In this document: positions 36,848 through 47,812 of the stretch, piece after piece
How positions within the stretch are numbered: the stretch's first letter is position 1
Layout of the letters: each line of letters opens with the position of its first letter
NCBI GenBank assembly: GCA_001767435.1
Contig: MEKT01000153.1
Span: forward strand, 1 to 64,000
Reading direction: 5' to 3'
DNA length: 64,000 nt
Source of the DNA: Acidobacteria bacterium RIFCSPLOWO2_02_FULL_65_29
GTDB lineage: Bacteria; Acidobacteriota; Vicinamibacteria; Vicinamibacterales; CAVVIG01
Position numbers and translations under genes: made by a program
Notes under the pieces: model-generated
Told to the model about the DNA's origin: nothing
Seen by the model: the letters and a program-made list of their open reading frames with translations, nothing else
Databases searched by the model: none

Positions 36848-38623
36848 TCAGGGCCGCCGATTGGCGCCGGTGAGCCTTCGGAGACGTCCGCCCTCGTCTC
36901 GCAGGAGCACGGCCGTCGCCGTGATCTCCACCACCCGCGCACCGCGAACCACGTCCCCGGCCTCCACGATTCGCCCGTCGATCAGGGCGAAGCGACGGTC
37001 GAGCCCGACGAGAATACTTTCGAGAGTCGCCTCGAAGGGTAAGGGCGCGGCGTCGGTCGCCGATTCGATCCTGGCAAGCGGAACACTCGTCGTCGGGCCC
37101 ACGACGGCGGTGTCAACGTTCGAACGCGTGGGCGGCGTCGGGGGTGCATCCGCGGGCTTGCTTCGCGGCCGCGCCGGGAGCGCGGCTACGGGCCGGCCGC
37201 GGCGAGGCGCCGCCGCAGGAGCGGGATCGGGCTCGCCCCGCCGTAGCTCCGAAGGAGCGGGATCGGGCTGGCCCCGCCGAAGCTCCGAAGGAGCGAAGGC
37301 GGGCTCCTTCCCCGGTCGAAACTCTGGCCGTCGAAGCACGGTGGGTCCGGCCGTGGGCTCTCCCCGCCGAAGCCCCTCAGGAGCGGGATTGGGCGGAGCG
37401 AAGGCGGGCACGCCCGCCAACCGCAGGGGCAGCGCCGAGGCGGCCAGCACGGAAATCGGGCGCACAGCCGAACCCGGCCTCAACCGATCTTGAATGGCAA
37501 GGCCAAGCGCGAGGCCAGCCGCAGCGCCAGCCATCACCGCGGCGCCCCACAGGCGCGCGCGGCGCGCGCACCAGTGTCGTGGCCGGAGCAAGTCGAGCGG
37601 CGGATATGGGTCGGCGGCCGCCGCCCATGCAAGCCGTAGCGCCGGCACGTGCTCGCGACAGTCGTCGGCGTCGTCGGGGAGCCGGGTGCCGTCGATCGCA
37701 AACAGCGAGTCGAGCGGTTCGGTCTCGACATCGAGCAGCTCCGTCAGAGTCATCGCCATGCTGCGCAGATCCGGAACGCCGCTCGCAATGCACACGTGCT
37801 GCAAGTGCTCGTGACCGAGACCTCCTTCGTCCAGAAACGCCGATAGGTCTCCAGCCAGGCGCGCAGCGATCTCCTCGCGCTCGCGAAGCGAGCGGTGCCC
37901 CTCGCATTCCTCGACGAATCCCCACGAGAGACCGGTCGCCGCGACGAGTGATCCGTCGCGTACAAGCGCCACCGATGAGGCCGCTTCGTCGAGCGCCACG
38001 TACGCCTCGAGCCCGCCGCCTGGCGCGAGCGATCGCCGGGTGCGCGCCAGCGACAAGAGCGCCGCCGCCGGTGTCAGCAGGTGATCGACGCGAATGCCGG
38101 CATCGAGGAGCGGCTGAACCAGCGCGGCAACCTCGTCGGCCGGAGCCGACGCCAGGAGCACCGTCCGTCGACCGCCCTCGCCCCGGGGTGGCGTCGGCGT
38201 CCCAGGCAGGTCGTTGTCGGGTCGGGAGCCCTGGGTCAAAGGCCCGTTTCCGCGCCTGCGGCGTTTGAGCGGCGCAGAAGCGGCCGTTGGGGGATCCGCG
38301 ATAGGCGCGATGTCGGCCAGCGTGCGCTCCACGCTCCGCCCGGCAGCCTGCGCCGCCGCCCGCGCCTCGCGTTGCATTCGATCGTAGGGGGCGTCGGTGA
38401 CAACCACGGGGCGATGGTCTGCGCCCTGAGCCCACACGACAGCCGTGGCGCGTCGGCCGCGCAAGGCCGTTAGCCGAGCGGCCGTTTCGGCCCCTCCACT
38501 TGGCAGCATCGCAAACGCCGTCACACGCGTCTCGGGGTGTTCCTGACGAGAATCCAGGCCACCGTCGATCTCGATGATGCGGCAGGCCGTAGGCGACAGT
38601 TCGATACCGAGTCGAGTGGCCAA
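36848..38623 (-). CDS. PilM/MshI-like actin-fold protein fused to a TM and secretion-type C-terminal domain
   Basis: A 591-residue protein. Residues ~1-340 look like a degenerate PilM/MshI actin-like fold (TRLGIELSPTACRIIEIDGG, YVALDEAASSVALVRDGSLVAATGLSWG). A TM helix (GAAVMAGAAAGLALGLAIQ, ~365-385) follows, then a Pro/Arg-rich linker containing 12-residue repeats, and a C-terminal domain (GRIVEAGDVVRGARVVEITATAVLLRDEGGRLRRL) resembling the PilP/GspC-type homology region that contacts the secretin. It could combine inner-membrane PilM/N/O/P roles in one chain. It starts at TTG; acs separates it from the MshLMN-like genes. Confidence 0.75.
   Translation of the reverse strand: MATRLGIELSPTACRIIEIDGGLDSRQEHPETRVTAFAMLPSGGAETAARLTALRGRRATAVVWAQGADHRPVVVTDAPYDRMQREARAAAQAAGRSVERTLADIAPIADPPTAASAPLKRRRRGNGPLTQGSRPDNDLPGTPTPPRGEGGRRTVLLASAPADEVAALVQPLLDAGIRVDHLLTPAAALLSLARTRRSLAPGGGLEAYVALDEAASSVALVRDGSLVAATGLSWGFVEECEGHRSLREREEIAARLAGDLSAFLDEGGLGHEHLQHVCIASGVPDLRSMAMTLTELLDVETEPLDSLFAIDGTRLPDDADDCREHVPALRLAWAAAADPYPPLDLLRPRHWCARRARLWGAAVMAGAAAGLALGLAIQDRLRPGSAVRPISVLAASALPLRLAGVPAFAPPNPAPEGLRRGEPTAGPTVLRRPEFRPGKEPAFAPSELRRGQPDPAPSELRRGEPDPAPAAAPRRGRPVAALPARPRSKPADAPPTPPTRSNVDTAVVGPTTSVPLARIESATDAAPLPFEATLESILVGLDRRFALIDGRIVEAGDVVRGARVVEITATAVLLRDEGGRLRRLTGANRRP
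37219..37410 (-). repeat. 36-bp in-frame tandem repeat in the PilM-like gene
   Basis: Two near-identical 36-nt units (GAGCGGGATCGGGCT.GCCCCGCCG.AGCTCCGAAG) at 37219-37290, with degenerate copies to about 37410, encode the APSELRRGQPDP series. Each contains the palindrome CTCCGAAGGAG at the unit junction. Because 36 is a multiple of 3, copy number can change without frameshift. Confidence 0.88.
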
Positions 38624-38746
38624 GGGGGGCTACACTGATTTTCGGCTGCTGGACCCGCAGTCAGTAGCGCTAATACAGGGTTGCACACTATTGCACGACC
38701 CTGCCCGGCTCCGAAAAGCCGCGATCCCGGCCCCCCTCGGGAGCCT

Positions 38747-38819
38747 GAGCAGCCCGTGGTGAAAGTCCGGCGTCGCACCGAGACGGGCGAGGCGCCCCGC
38801 CGGCAAGGCGCGACGACCG
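38747..38819. repeat. Dispersed 73-bp element, copy A
   Basis: GCAGCCCGTGGTG...CGTCGCACCGAGA...CCGGCAAGGCGCGACGACC, immediately after the acs stop. It contains complementary arms CGTCGCACC / GGCGCGACG able to form a hairpin. It is closely similar to copies at 47813 and 48154. The rest of the 38624-38822 spacer holds small hairpins (CAGGGT...ACCCTG) and no ORF. Confidence 0.9.
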
Positions 38820-38822
38820 CTG

Positions 38823-40805
<1,983 letters not shown>

Positions 40806-40833
40806 AGACCGGGAAGGATACCGTACGAGCCCT

Positions 40834-41961
40834 TCAACTGGATCCGATCTCGGCAAGCCGCGCGCGCACGCGTGCGGCCAGGTCGGGCTGGGTCAGCGCG
40901 CCGTACCTCAGAAACACCCGATAGTGTTCGATCGCCACCGCCGAGTCGCCGCCATCGTCGGCCACGACCGCGAGGTTATAGTGTGGGCCCGGGCTGCGTG
41001 GCGCGAGCGCGACGGCGCGTTGCAGAAGGTCGCGCGCCTCGGACGTGCGGCCCGCCGCGCGCTGAGCGAGCGCGAGGTTGACGAGCGACTCAACGTTCCT
41101 TCTGTCCGTGGCGAGCGCGACGCGAAATTCAGCCGCGGCCTGTTCCAGACGCCCGGCGGCCAGATGGAGGACGCCGAGGTTGTTGTGCGCCTTGACGTAC
41201 TTTGGATCGATGGCAATCGCCCGCTGAAACTGGATCTCGGCGTCGGACTCGTCGCCGCGAGCCTGATAGAGCAACCCGAGATTGTTGTGCACTTCAGGGC
41301 TCGCGTCGTTTTGCTCGAGCAGCGCCCGATACTTTGCGAGCGCGTTGTCGAAATCGCCGACCCGCTGGTAATAGAGGGCGAGCGCGAAGTGGTCGACCGA
41401 CGGCGGCTGTCCCGCGGCGACTGCCGGCGCTGGAGGCACCGGAGGCGCCGGCTGAGGTCGCACCGGCGTGCGACTTGGTGGCGGGCTTGGCCGCGTCGCG
41501 GGCCTAGGCCCCGTGCTCGGCGGCGTGGGCGCGACGGGCGTAGTCGGGCGCGCTTGCGCCGTCGAAGCCGTCGGCCCTTGTCCAGAGGGCGGCACCGGCG
41601 CGGGCAGTGGGGAAGAGGGTAAGGGGGTCGTCGCCGACAATGCGGTCGTGGTGGCTCCGGCCGACGTCGCACTGGAGGGCACGGCCGTCGTCGTCGGGGA
41701 TGCACTGGCGGCCGCCGAGCGTGGCGCTTCCGACGGCGAAGGCGCAAGAAAATAGATCAGGATGGTGATGCCAACGAACCCTGCCGCGAGTGCGGCCAGG
41801 CCACCCACGATCAGTCTGACCCCGGAGCCTCCGCGGCCCTCGCTCTGCCGCGGATAGCCGAGTGTCGCCAGGACCGCGTCGGCGCGCGGGTTGTCGCTGC
41901 TGTCACCTTCTTCCGCTTCGCGCCGCGTCGCACGGCGGAGCGCGTCGAGAATGAAGCTCAC
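40834..41961 (-). CDS. MshN/GspB-like membrane protein with TPR domain
   Basis: A 375-residue bitopic protein. The N-terminus [19 protein letters not shown] is the GspB/MshN-type cytosolic helix. One TM ([24 protein letters not shown], ~49-72) follows, then a long Pro/Thr/Ala-rich periplasmic linker (~75-195) and at least four TPR repeats (~200-370: [57 protein letters not shown]). Its start overlaps the ATPase stop (ATGA). The order secretin-ATPase-TPR matches mshL-mshM-mshN. It probably anchors the ATPase and supports secretin assembly. Confidence 0.83.
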   Translation of the reverse strand: MSFILDALRRATRREAEEGDSSDNPRADAVLATLGYPRQSEGRGGSGVRLIVGGLAALAAGFVGITILIYFLAPSPSEAPRSAAASASPTTTAVPSSATSAGATTTALSATTPLPSSPLPAPVPPSGQGPTASTAQARPTTPVAPTPPSTGPRPATRPSPPPSRTPVRPQPAPPVPPAPAVAAGQPPSVDHFALALYYQRVGDFDNALAKYRALLEQNDASPEVHNNLGLLYQARGDESDAEIQFQRAIAIDPKYVKAHNNLGVLHLAAGRLEQAAAEFRVALATDRRNVESLVNLALAQRAAGRTSEARDLLQRAVALAPRSPGPHYNLAVVADDGGDSAVAIEHYRVFLRYGALTQPDLAARVRARLAEIGSS

Positions 41962-43280
41962 CGCGAGGTTCCTGTGGCGACCGCGGACGTCACAACCTGG
42001 ACGTCGAGCTCGGGGGCGGCCGCTCGAAGACGCGCCGCGTCAACCGCGGCCGCATCGGGATCAGTGTACGTCCCAGCGAGCACACGTTGCCAGCGCCCGT
42101 CGCGGCCATGATCGACCGTCGCGTGGAACACGTCGTAGCCGGAAGCCTCGAGCCACTCGGTCAACGATCGAATATCCGCTTCGGAGCCAGCGGTTTGCGG
42201 ATACGACGCCGTGAGAATAGTCAGTGGCGCATCGACCGGCAGCTCGCGAGCTGCAGGCGAACGCGCAAGTTCCGGCATGAGCGTCACGTCGGTGGCGGGA
42301 CGGCTACTGGCCTCGAGCGTGGCGACCTCGAAGCGCTCGTACAGCCACGCCGTCACGCCAACCGACACTGCCGACGCCAGCAGCGCCACGAGCGCGCCGA
42401 CCGCAAGGGGCGCCCCACGAAGCAACGTAAACCGCGGCGCCGACGCGCGCGGCAGATCGAGACTGGCGGCGGCGTGCGTCACCATCTCGGGTGTGATCCG
42501 GCTCGCCCGGGCCGAAAAGCCGGCCATGAGCGCGCGATCGCAAATCATATTGATGACTCGCGGGATGCCGCCCGACAGTGTGTGCACCAGCGCCAGCGCC
42601 TTCGCGGCGAACGCGACCGAGGCCGAGCCGCCCGCAATCGTCAATCGATGCGCCACGTAGGCCGCGACCGTCTCGGGATCGAGCGGCTTCAGCTCGTAGC
42701 GGATCGACACGCGCTGATCGAGCTGGCGCAGACCGGGCGATCGGAGCAGCGTCTGCAGGTTCAGCTGCCCCACGAGCACGATCTGCAGGAGCTTCTCCTT
42801 GTCGGTTTCGAGGTTCGAGAGAATCCGAATCTGCTCGAGCACGGCCAGCGGCAGGTTCTGGGCCTCGTCGATGATGAGCACGGCGCTCGCTTTGAGGGGA
42901 ATCAAGCCGAGCAAAAAATCCTGAAGCGTGTCGATCAGCTCCTGCTTGCTGACGCCCGCGAGCTGGCCGGCCTTGACCTCGTCACGGGAGATGACGCCAA
43001 AGTCCTGCAGGATACGCTTCAGCAGGTCTTCTTCCGACAGAAACGGGTTCAACACGAGCGCGGTAAACGTGTTGCGGTCGATCTGCTCGAGCACCGCACG
43101 GCAGAGCGTCGTCTTGCCAGTACCGATGTCACCCGTGACGACGACGAAACCCTCGCGGCGGCGGATCGCGTACTGGAGCAGCTCGAACGCGTTGGCGTGC
43201 GACTGACTCCGATAGAGGAACTTCGGATCCGGCGTCAGGCTGAAGGGCTTCTCGGTGAAGCCGTAATACTTCTCGTACAT
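41958..43280 (-). CDS. MshM/ExeA(GspA)-like AAA ATPase with TM and SPOR-like C-terminus
   Basis: A 440-residue protein: MYEKYYGFTEKPFSLTPDPKFLYRSQSHANAFELLQYAI start, Walker A VTGDIGTGKTTL, Walker B AVLIIDEAQNL, RILSNLETDKEKLLQIVLVGQ and RYELKPLDPETVAAYV. These are hallmarks of the ExeA/GspA/MshM family that helps secretins assemble through peptidoglycan. A TM (LAVGALVALLASAVSVGVTAWLY, ~300-322) leads to a periplasmic C-terminal domain with a SPOR-like pattern (TEWLEASGYDVFHATVDHGRDGRWQRVLAGTYTDPDAA). Confidence 0.92.
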   Translation of the reverse strand: MYEKYYGFTEKPFSLTPDPKFLYRSQSHANAFELLQYAIRRREGFVVVTGDIGTGKTTLCRAVLEQIDRNTFTALVLNPFLSEEDLLKRILQDFGVISRDEVKAGQLAGVSKQELIDTLQDFLLGLIPLKASAVLIIDEAQNLPLAVLEQIRILSNLETDKEKLLQIVLVGQLNLQTLLRSPGLRQLDQRVSIRYELKPLDPETVAAYVAHRLTIAGGSASVAFAAKALALVHTLSGGIPRVINMICDRALMAGFSARASRITPEMVTHAAASLDLPRASAPRFTLLRGAPLAVGALVALLASAVSVGVTAWLYERFEVATLEASSRPATDVTLMPELARSPAARELPVDAPLTILTASYPQTAGSEADIRSLTEWLEASGYDVFHATVDHGRDGRWQRVLAGTYTDPDAAAVDAARLRAAAPELDVQVVTSAVATGTSR

Positions 43281-43350
43281 GCGTTCCCTAGAGTGCGTTG
43301 CGACGTTGACCGACGAGAATCGCCACCACGGGAGAGTCCAGTCACGACAC

Positions 43351-44622
43351 TCACGGCGCGCCGATTGGGCTCAGGATCCTCGGCGTCAGGAGGATCACCA
43401 GCTCGACGCGTTTTCTGACGACGACCGTCGAGCGGCCGAACCAACCGCCGGTGATGCCGACGTTTCTGCGCTCGCGCGTTTCGCGATCGCGCGGCAGGCC
43501 CGTAATCACGATCGTCTCCCCGTCGCGAACCCGCGCCAGGATGTCTGTCTCCTGCCGCGACGTCGTCGCCGGTTGATCGGCGGTCTGCTGCACGACAATC
43601 GGCGTGAGGCTCAGCGTGACGAGCCCTTCGTCGGAAATCTGGGGGGTGACGCCAAGCGTCACGTCCTGCATCGGCCCGCTGCCGGCCGAAGGCATTCGGG
43701 ACGCCCGAACGATCGCCGGCTCGTTGTTGAGCGCGAGCAGTTGCGGGTTGGCCAGGGTCGTCACCGTGCCCTGTTCGTCGAGCGCTGTGAGAAAACGCCC
43801 GATGTCGGCGATGCGAAGGCTCGCGGGCGCGGAGCGCGGGGCCGCGCCGCCGGTCGAACCCCGTGCCGTGCCTTCGGCCAGCGCGCCCCAGTCGAGGGAC
43901 TGGGCATCTGCTTCGTTCAATTCGACTTCGAGTACGCGCGCGTCGATCTTGACCTGGCGATGCACGCGGTCGTCCACGGCCTCGAGATAGTCGGCCACGC
44001 GATCGAGCCGCTCGGGCGCGTCGGTGACCTGCAGCAGCCCGGCTTTCCGATCGAGGCTGAACGTCCCGCGATCGGACAAGAGCGATCGCACGCCGCTCGA
44101 GAGGTCGGCGAACACGTCGGCGTTCGTCTCGCTCGACACGCGCGCGAAGCTGGCGCCAGGCGTGGCCACGCCAGCGCTGGCGTCGCCGATTCGCCGGGTG
44201 GCGATGTAGTTGACGCTGAACAGTCGCGTGTCGAGCTCGCGGCGAAACACGCGGATGAACGACCCGTCGACCTCGAAGTCGAGCCCGAGCCCCGGCAGAA
44301 TCATCTCGAGCGCCTGGCGGACCGTCACCTGCTTCAGGTCGCCGATGAACGAGCCGGCGATGTCGGGGTCCGGAACGACGCTGAGCGAGGTGCCGCGCAC
44401 CAGGAGCAGCAGAAGATCCTGCACCGGCACCGGCTGAGTGAAGGCCAGCGTGAACGCGCGATTATCGAGGTCGGCCGAGAGCGCGCGCTCGTCGAGCTGG
44501 GTCAGAGGCAGCGGCGGCAGCTGGCCAGGCCCGGGCGCCGCCGGCTGCTGCGCCCAAACGGGCGCCGTCAGCAGGCAGGTGCAGGCAAGACCAAGCGCCA
44601 GCGCACCGGCGCGCCCGAACAC
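43351..44622 (-). CDS. Secretin (MshL/PilQ-type outer-membrane pore)
   Basis: Type IV pilus/MSHA-type secretin. From GTG 44622 the chain starts with a signal peptide (FGRAGALALGLACTCLLTAPVWAQQ). A STN domain follows (DNRAFTLAFTQPVPVQDLLLLLVRGTSLSVVPDPDIAGSFIGDLKQVTVRQALEMIL), then an N-module (VDDRVHRQVKIDARVLEVELNE) and the secretin core (LANPQLLALNNEPAIVRAS, VTPQISDEGLVTLSLTPIV, GLPRDRETRERRNVG, RVELVILLTPRIL). The ORF-track start at 44793 is inside repeat DNA; GTG 44691 or 44682 are other options. It is the first gene of the MshL-M-N-like set. Confidence 0.9.
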   Translation of the reverse strand: MFGRAGALALGLACTCLLTAPVWAQQPAAPGPGQLPPLPLTQLDERALSADLDNRAFTLAFTQPVPVQDLLLLLVRGTSLSVVPDPDIAGSFIGDLKQVTVRQALEMILPGLGLDFEVDGSFIRVFRRELDTRLFSVNYIATRRIGDASAGVATPGASFARVSSETNADVFADLSSGVRSLLSDRGTFSLDRKAGLLQVTDAPERLDRVADYLEAVDDRVHRQVKIDARVLEVELNEADAQSLDWGALAEGTARGSTGGAAPRSAPASLRIADIGRFLTALDEQGTVTTLANPQLLALNNEPAIVRASRMPSAGSGPMQDVTLGVTPQISDEGLVTLSLTPIVVQQTADQPATTSRQETDILARVRDGETIVITGLPRDRETRERRNVGITGGWFGRSTVVVRKRVELVILLTPRILSPIGAP

Positions 44623-44777
44623 CGGTACGCCTGTGCGCCTGTGCACCCTTGCACCTGTGCACCCTTGCACCCGGAGAAACACCCACTCCACGTCATACAG
44701 TTTCGGTTGGACGAGAGGTTGGCGATAGGACGCAGCGCCGTGCAATCGCGTGCAGTGAATCGCCCATCGGCGAAGTT

Positions 44778-44831
44778 GACAGTTAACAGTCAACAGTTCG
44801 CGGCTCTGTGAACTGTCAACTGTTGACTGTC
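44778..44831. repeat. Inverted heptamer hairpin between inositol synthase and secretin
   Basis: GACAGTTAACAGTCAACAGTTC (44778-44799) faces GAACTGTCAACTGTTGACTGTC (44810-44831), 19 of 22 bases complementary with a 10-nt loop. The units are CAGTTAA/CAGTCAA type. It could terminate or attenuate the minus-strand transcript. Confidence 0.9.
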
Positions 44832-44848
44832 GACTTGCTGCCCGCTGA

Positions 44849-46162
44849 TCAGTCGTAGTACTCCCGGCCGAGATGCGTGATGAGCTCTTCGCCTTTGAGA
44901 TACCGCAGCGTGTTCTTCAGTTTCATCAGCTGAATGAACAGGTCGTGTTCGGGGTAGAGGCCCTTGGCGTGCACCGGGCTCTTGAAGTAGAACGACAGCC
45001 ATTCCTGGATACCGTGCATGCCCGCGCGCTTCGCCAGATCGAGGAACAACGCCACGTCGAGCACGATCGGCGCCGCCAGAATGCTGTCTCGGCACAGGAA
45101 GTTGATCTTGAGCTGCATCGGGTACCCGAGCCAGCCCACCAGATCGATGTTGTCCCAGCCTTCCTTGTTGTCGCCCCGGGGCGGATAGTAGTTGATCCGC
45201 ACGACGTGGCAGAGGTCCTTGTAGAGATCAGGGTAGAGCTGCGGCTGCAGGATGTAGTCGAGCACCGACTTCTTGCTTTCCTCTTTGGTCTTGAACGACT
45301 CGGGATCGTCGAGCACCTCTCCGTCGCGGTTGCCGAGAATATTGGTCGAATACCAGCCCTGCACGCCGAGCAGTCGCGCCTTGAGACCGGGCGCGATGAT
45401 GGTCTTGATGAGCGTCTGCCCCGTCTTCAGGTCCTTGCCGGCCAGCGGCGAGCCGGTTCGCGCCGCCAGGTCCACGAGCGCCGGGATATCGGCGGTGAGA
45501 TTGGGCGCCGCGTTCGCGTACGGAATCCCTTCGCGAATGGCCGCGTAGGCATAGACCATGCTCGAGGGAATCGAGGGATCGTCGGCTTCGAGTGCGTGCT
45601 CGAACGCGTCGAGCGAGGCGTGCGCCGCGCCTTCGGTCATGTAGACTTCGGTGCTGCCGCACCAGACCATCACGAGCCGATCAAGGTTGTTGTCGGACTT
45701 GAATCTGCGAATGTCGGTGACCACCTGCTCGGCCAGGTCCTTCTTGTTCTTTCCTTTCTTGACGTTCGGGCCATCGAGCCGCTTCACGTACCGCTGATCG
45801 AAGACCGCGGGCCACGGCCGGATCTTCTCGAGCTCGGGCTTCACGCGGTCGAGCAGCGACGGTTCGATCACGCCGGCCGTGCGCGCGGCCGCATAGCAGT
45901 CGTCCTCGAAAATGTCCCATCCACCGAAGACAAGGTCGTCGAGACCCGAGAGCGGTACGACGTCGCTGATCTTCGGCGAGCGCCCTTCCGTCCGCTTCCC
46001 AAGGCGGACGGTCCCCATCTGCGTCAACGAGCCGATCGGCTTGGCGAAGCCCTTCCGGATCGCCAGCACGCCAGCGATCGTCGTGGTGCTGACGGCGCCG
46101 AGACCGACGAGGAGGATGCCTAACCTTCCGCGCGCGGGAGCGATGTCGACAGGTGTGGACAC
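44849..46162 (-). CDS. ino1: Inositol-3-phosphate synthase
   Basis: A 437-residue NAD-dependent enzyme converting glucose-6-phosphate to 1L-myo-inositol 1-phosphate. NAD-binding ILLVGLGAVSTTTIAGVLAIRKGF, GSLTQMGTVRLGKR, VVPLSGLDDLVFGGWDI, VWCGSTEVY, PSSMVYAYAAIREGIPYANAAPN, GKDLKTGQTLIKTIIAPGLKAR and GWYSTNILGNRDGEVL are conserved features of the bacterial/archaeal form. The start is GTG 46162, with an AT-rich TATATA about 11 nt upstream and no visible SD, hinting at a leaderless message. The product could feed inositol phospholipids or phosphate storage; no downstream inositol gene is adjacent. Confidence 0.95.
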   Translation of the reverse strand: MSTPVDIAPARGRLGILLVGLGAVSTTTIAGVLAIRKGFAKPIGSLTQMGTVRLGKRTEGRSPKISDVVPLSGLDDLVFGGWDIFEDDCYAAARTAGVIEPSLLDRVKPELEKIRPWPAVFDQRYVKRLDGPNVKKGKNKKDLAEQVVTDIRRFKSDNNLDRLVMVWCGSTEVYMTEGAAHASLDAFEHALEADDPSIPSSMVYAYAAIREGIPYANAAPNLTADIPALVDLAARTGSPLAGKDLKTGQTLIKTIIAPGLKARLLGVQGWYSTNILGNRDGEVLDDPESFKTKEESKKSVLDYILQPQLYPDLYKDLCHVVRINYYPPRGDNKEGWDNIDLVGWLGYPMQLKINFLCRDSILAAPIVLDVALFLDLAKRAGMHGIQEWLSFYFKSPVHAKGLYPEHDLFIQLMKLKNTLRYLKGEELITHLGREYYD

Positions 46163-46188
46163 GGAGGAGAACTATATATCAGGAAGAA

Positions 46189-46305
46189 GTTGACAGCTGA
46201 TAGTTCACAGTCAACAGTTCGCTGATCAGGGCCAACGGGTTGAAGTCGAGCCCGAACTGCCAACTGTCGACTGTCGACTGTCAACTGTGAACTCTTCACG
46301 GTAAA
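46189..46305. repeat. Heptamer inverted repeats in the divergent ino1/methyltransferase spacer
   Basis: TTGACAGCTGATAGTTCACAGTCAACAGTTCG on the left and CGAACTGCCAACTGTCGACTGTCGACTGTCAACTGTGAACTC on the right share complementary CAGTCAA/TTGACTG heptamers. This is the same family as at 44.78 kb, on the other side of ino1. Confidence 0.85.
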
Positions 46306-46314
46306 CTGTCCCCC

Positions 46315-46866
46315 ATGCTGAAGCGCCGCGACGATCCATTCATGCTCGTCGTCGGCATGACCGGCGTGAAGATGGGCGATCGGCTCGCGCAGGTCGGCTG
46401 CGCCGATGGTGCAAGGCTCGCCGCTGTCGCGGCGAAAGTGGGATTGTCGGGCCGCGCCGTGGCAGTCGTGGCCGACGAACCGGCGGCTGCGCGCGCCCGA
46501 AAAGGCGCGGCGCGCGCCGGTGTCCTCGTCGAGCTCGAAATCGCGCCCCCAACGCGCCTCCCGCTCGATGACGCGGCGTTCGATCTGGCGATCATCGACG
46601 ACACTGACGGCCTTCTGGCGGGGCTGGCCGCGGACGACCGCGCGGCCGCCATTCATGAGGCCCGCCGCATCGTCCGCCCGGGCGGGCGCGTGATGGTGAT
46701 TGGCGCCGCGCCGCGCGTCGGCCTCGGCGCGTTCTTCACGCGCACCCCCGGCAGCCCGCGCTTCGATCCGACGCCACTCCTGTCGGCCGACGAGTTTCGA
46801 TCCGTGCGCACCCTCGCCGAGCGCGACGGCCTGGTGTTTGTGGAAGCGCTGAAGCCAAGGACCTGA
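46315..46866 (+). CDS. SAM-dependent methyltransferase-like protein
   Basis: A 183-residue Rossmann-fold protein. GDRLAQVGCADGARLAAVAAKVGLSGRAVAVVAD corresponds to motif I and the following acidic strand; LPLDDAAFDLAIIDD to motif IV; EARRIVRPGGRVMVIGAAP to the typical Arg-x-L-Pro-Gly-Gly post-motif. It is short for a complete methyltransferase with a substrate domain. Target unknown. It ends 5 nt before the hydroxypyruvate isomerase ATG, suggesting an operon. Confidence 0.78.
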   Translation: MLKRRDDPFMLVVGMTGVKMGDRLAQVGCADGARLAAVAAKVGLSGRAVAVVADEPAAARARKGAARAGVLVELEIAPPTRLPLDDAAFDLAIIDDTDGLLAGLAADDRAAAIHEARRIVRPGGRVMVIGAAPRVGLGAFFTRTPGSPRFDPTPLLSADEFRSVRTLAERDGLVFVEALKPRT

Positions 46867-46871
46867 CGAGC

Positions 46872-47654
46872 ATGCCGCGATTTGCCGCCAATCTGACCAT
46901 GATGTTCAACGAAGTCGGCTTTATCGACCGCTTCGCGGCGGCGGCGAAGGCGGGCTTCGCCGGTGTCGAGTACCTGTTTCCGTACGACGACGACGTCACG
47001 GTGCTGAAGCAGGCGCTCGACGACAGCCGCCTGACGCAGGTGCTGCATAATCTTCCCGCGGGCAACTGGCAGTCCGGCGAGCGGGGCATCGCCTGCCATC
47101 CCGATCGCACGAAAGAATTCGACGAGGGCGTCGAGCGGGCCGTCACGTACGCCACCGCGCTTGGCTGCACGCAGGTCAATTGCCTCGCCGGCATCGTTCC
47201 GGCGGGCGCCCATCCGTCGGATGTGCGCGCGACGTTTGTCGGCAATCTCAAGCGCGCGGCCGCCAGGCTGAAATCGGCCGGTATCCGTCTGCTCATCGAG
47301 CCCATCAACACGCGCGATATTCCGAATTTCTTCTTGAGCAGAACGGCGCAGGCCATCGAGATCATCGAAGCGGTCGGGTCCGACAATCTGTTCTTGCAGT
47401 ACGACGTCTACCACATGCAGATCATGGAGGGCGACCTCTCCAGGACGATCGAACGGCACCTGCCGCTCATCGCTCATATGCAGATCGCCGATCCGCCCGC
47501 GCGCCACGAACCCGGCACGGGCGAGATCAATTTCAGCTATCTCTTCAAACAGATTGACAAATTCGGGTACGCCGGCTGGATCGGCTGCGAATACAAGCCC
47601 GCCGGTCGGACTGAAGACGGGCTGGGGTGGATGAGATCAGTCGATAGTCGATAG
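46872..47654 (+). CDS. hyi: Hydroxypyruvate isomerase-like TIM-barrel enzyme
   Basis: A 260-residue AP-endonuclease-2-like TIM barrel: MPRFAANLTMMFNEVGFIDRFAAAAKAGFAGVEYLFPYD, NLPAGNWQSGERGIACHPDR, CTQVNCLAGI, LLIEPINTRDIPNFFLSRT, FLQYDVYHMQIMEGDL, HMQIADPPARHEPGTGEINF and WIGCEYKPAGRTEDGLGWM match Hyi closely, including the Glu and His metal ligands. It interconverts hydroxypyruvate and tartronate semialdehyde. The family normally ends soon after GLGWM; the last residues (SVDSR) and the stop come from CAGTCGA/TAGTCGA/TAGTCCT heptamers. Confidence 0.92.
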   Translation: MPRFAANLTMMFNEVGFIDRFAAAAKAGFAGVEYLFPYDDDVTVLKQALDDSRLTQVLHNLPAGNWQSGERGIACHPDRTKEFDEGVERAVTYATALGCTQVNCLAGIVPAGAHPSDVRATFVGNLKRAAARLKSAGIRLLIEPINTRDIPNFFLSRTAQAIEIIEAVGSDNLFLQYDVYHMQIMEGDLSRTIERHLPLIAHMQIADPPARHEPGTGEINFSYLFKQIDKFGYAGWIGCEYKPAGRTEDGLGWMRSVDSR

Positions 47655-47658
47655 TCCT
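47638..47658. repeat. CAGTCGA/TAGTCGA/TAGTCCT heptamers at the hyi 3' end
   Basis: Three consecutive units; the third supplies the TAG stop. This is the same family as at 27.1, 55.3 and 61.7 kb. Confidence 0.85.
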
Positions 47659-47812
47659 GATCCAGCCACACCCTGTCACGCCCGGAGCACAGCCGAATCG
47701 CCGCACCCCTCGCCAGGCGGAAGTTTTGGGCCGGAACAGCCGAAAAACCTCAGAAGGCCGGCCAAGGGCCGGCGGAGGGATGCGGCAAGGCTTTTGCCTC
47801 GTCCAGGCACGA

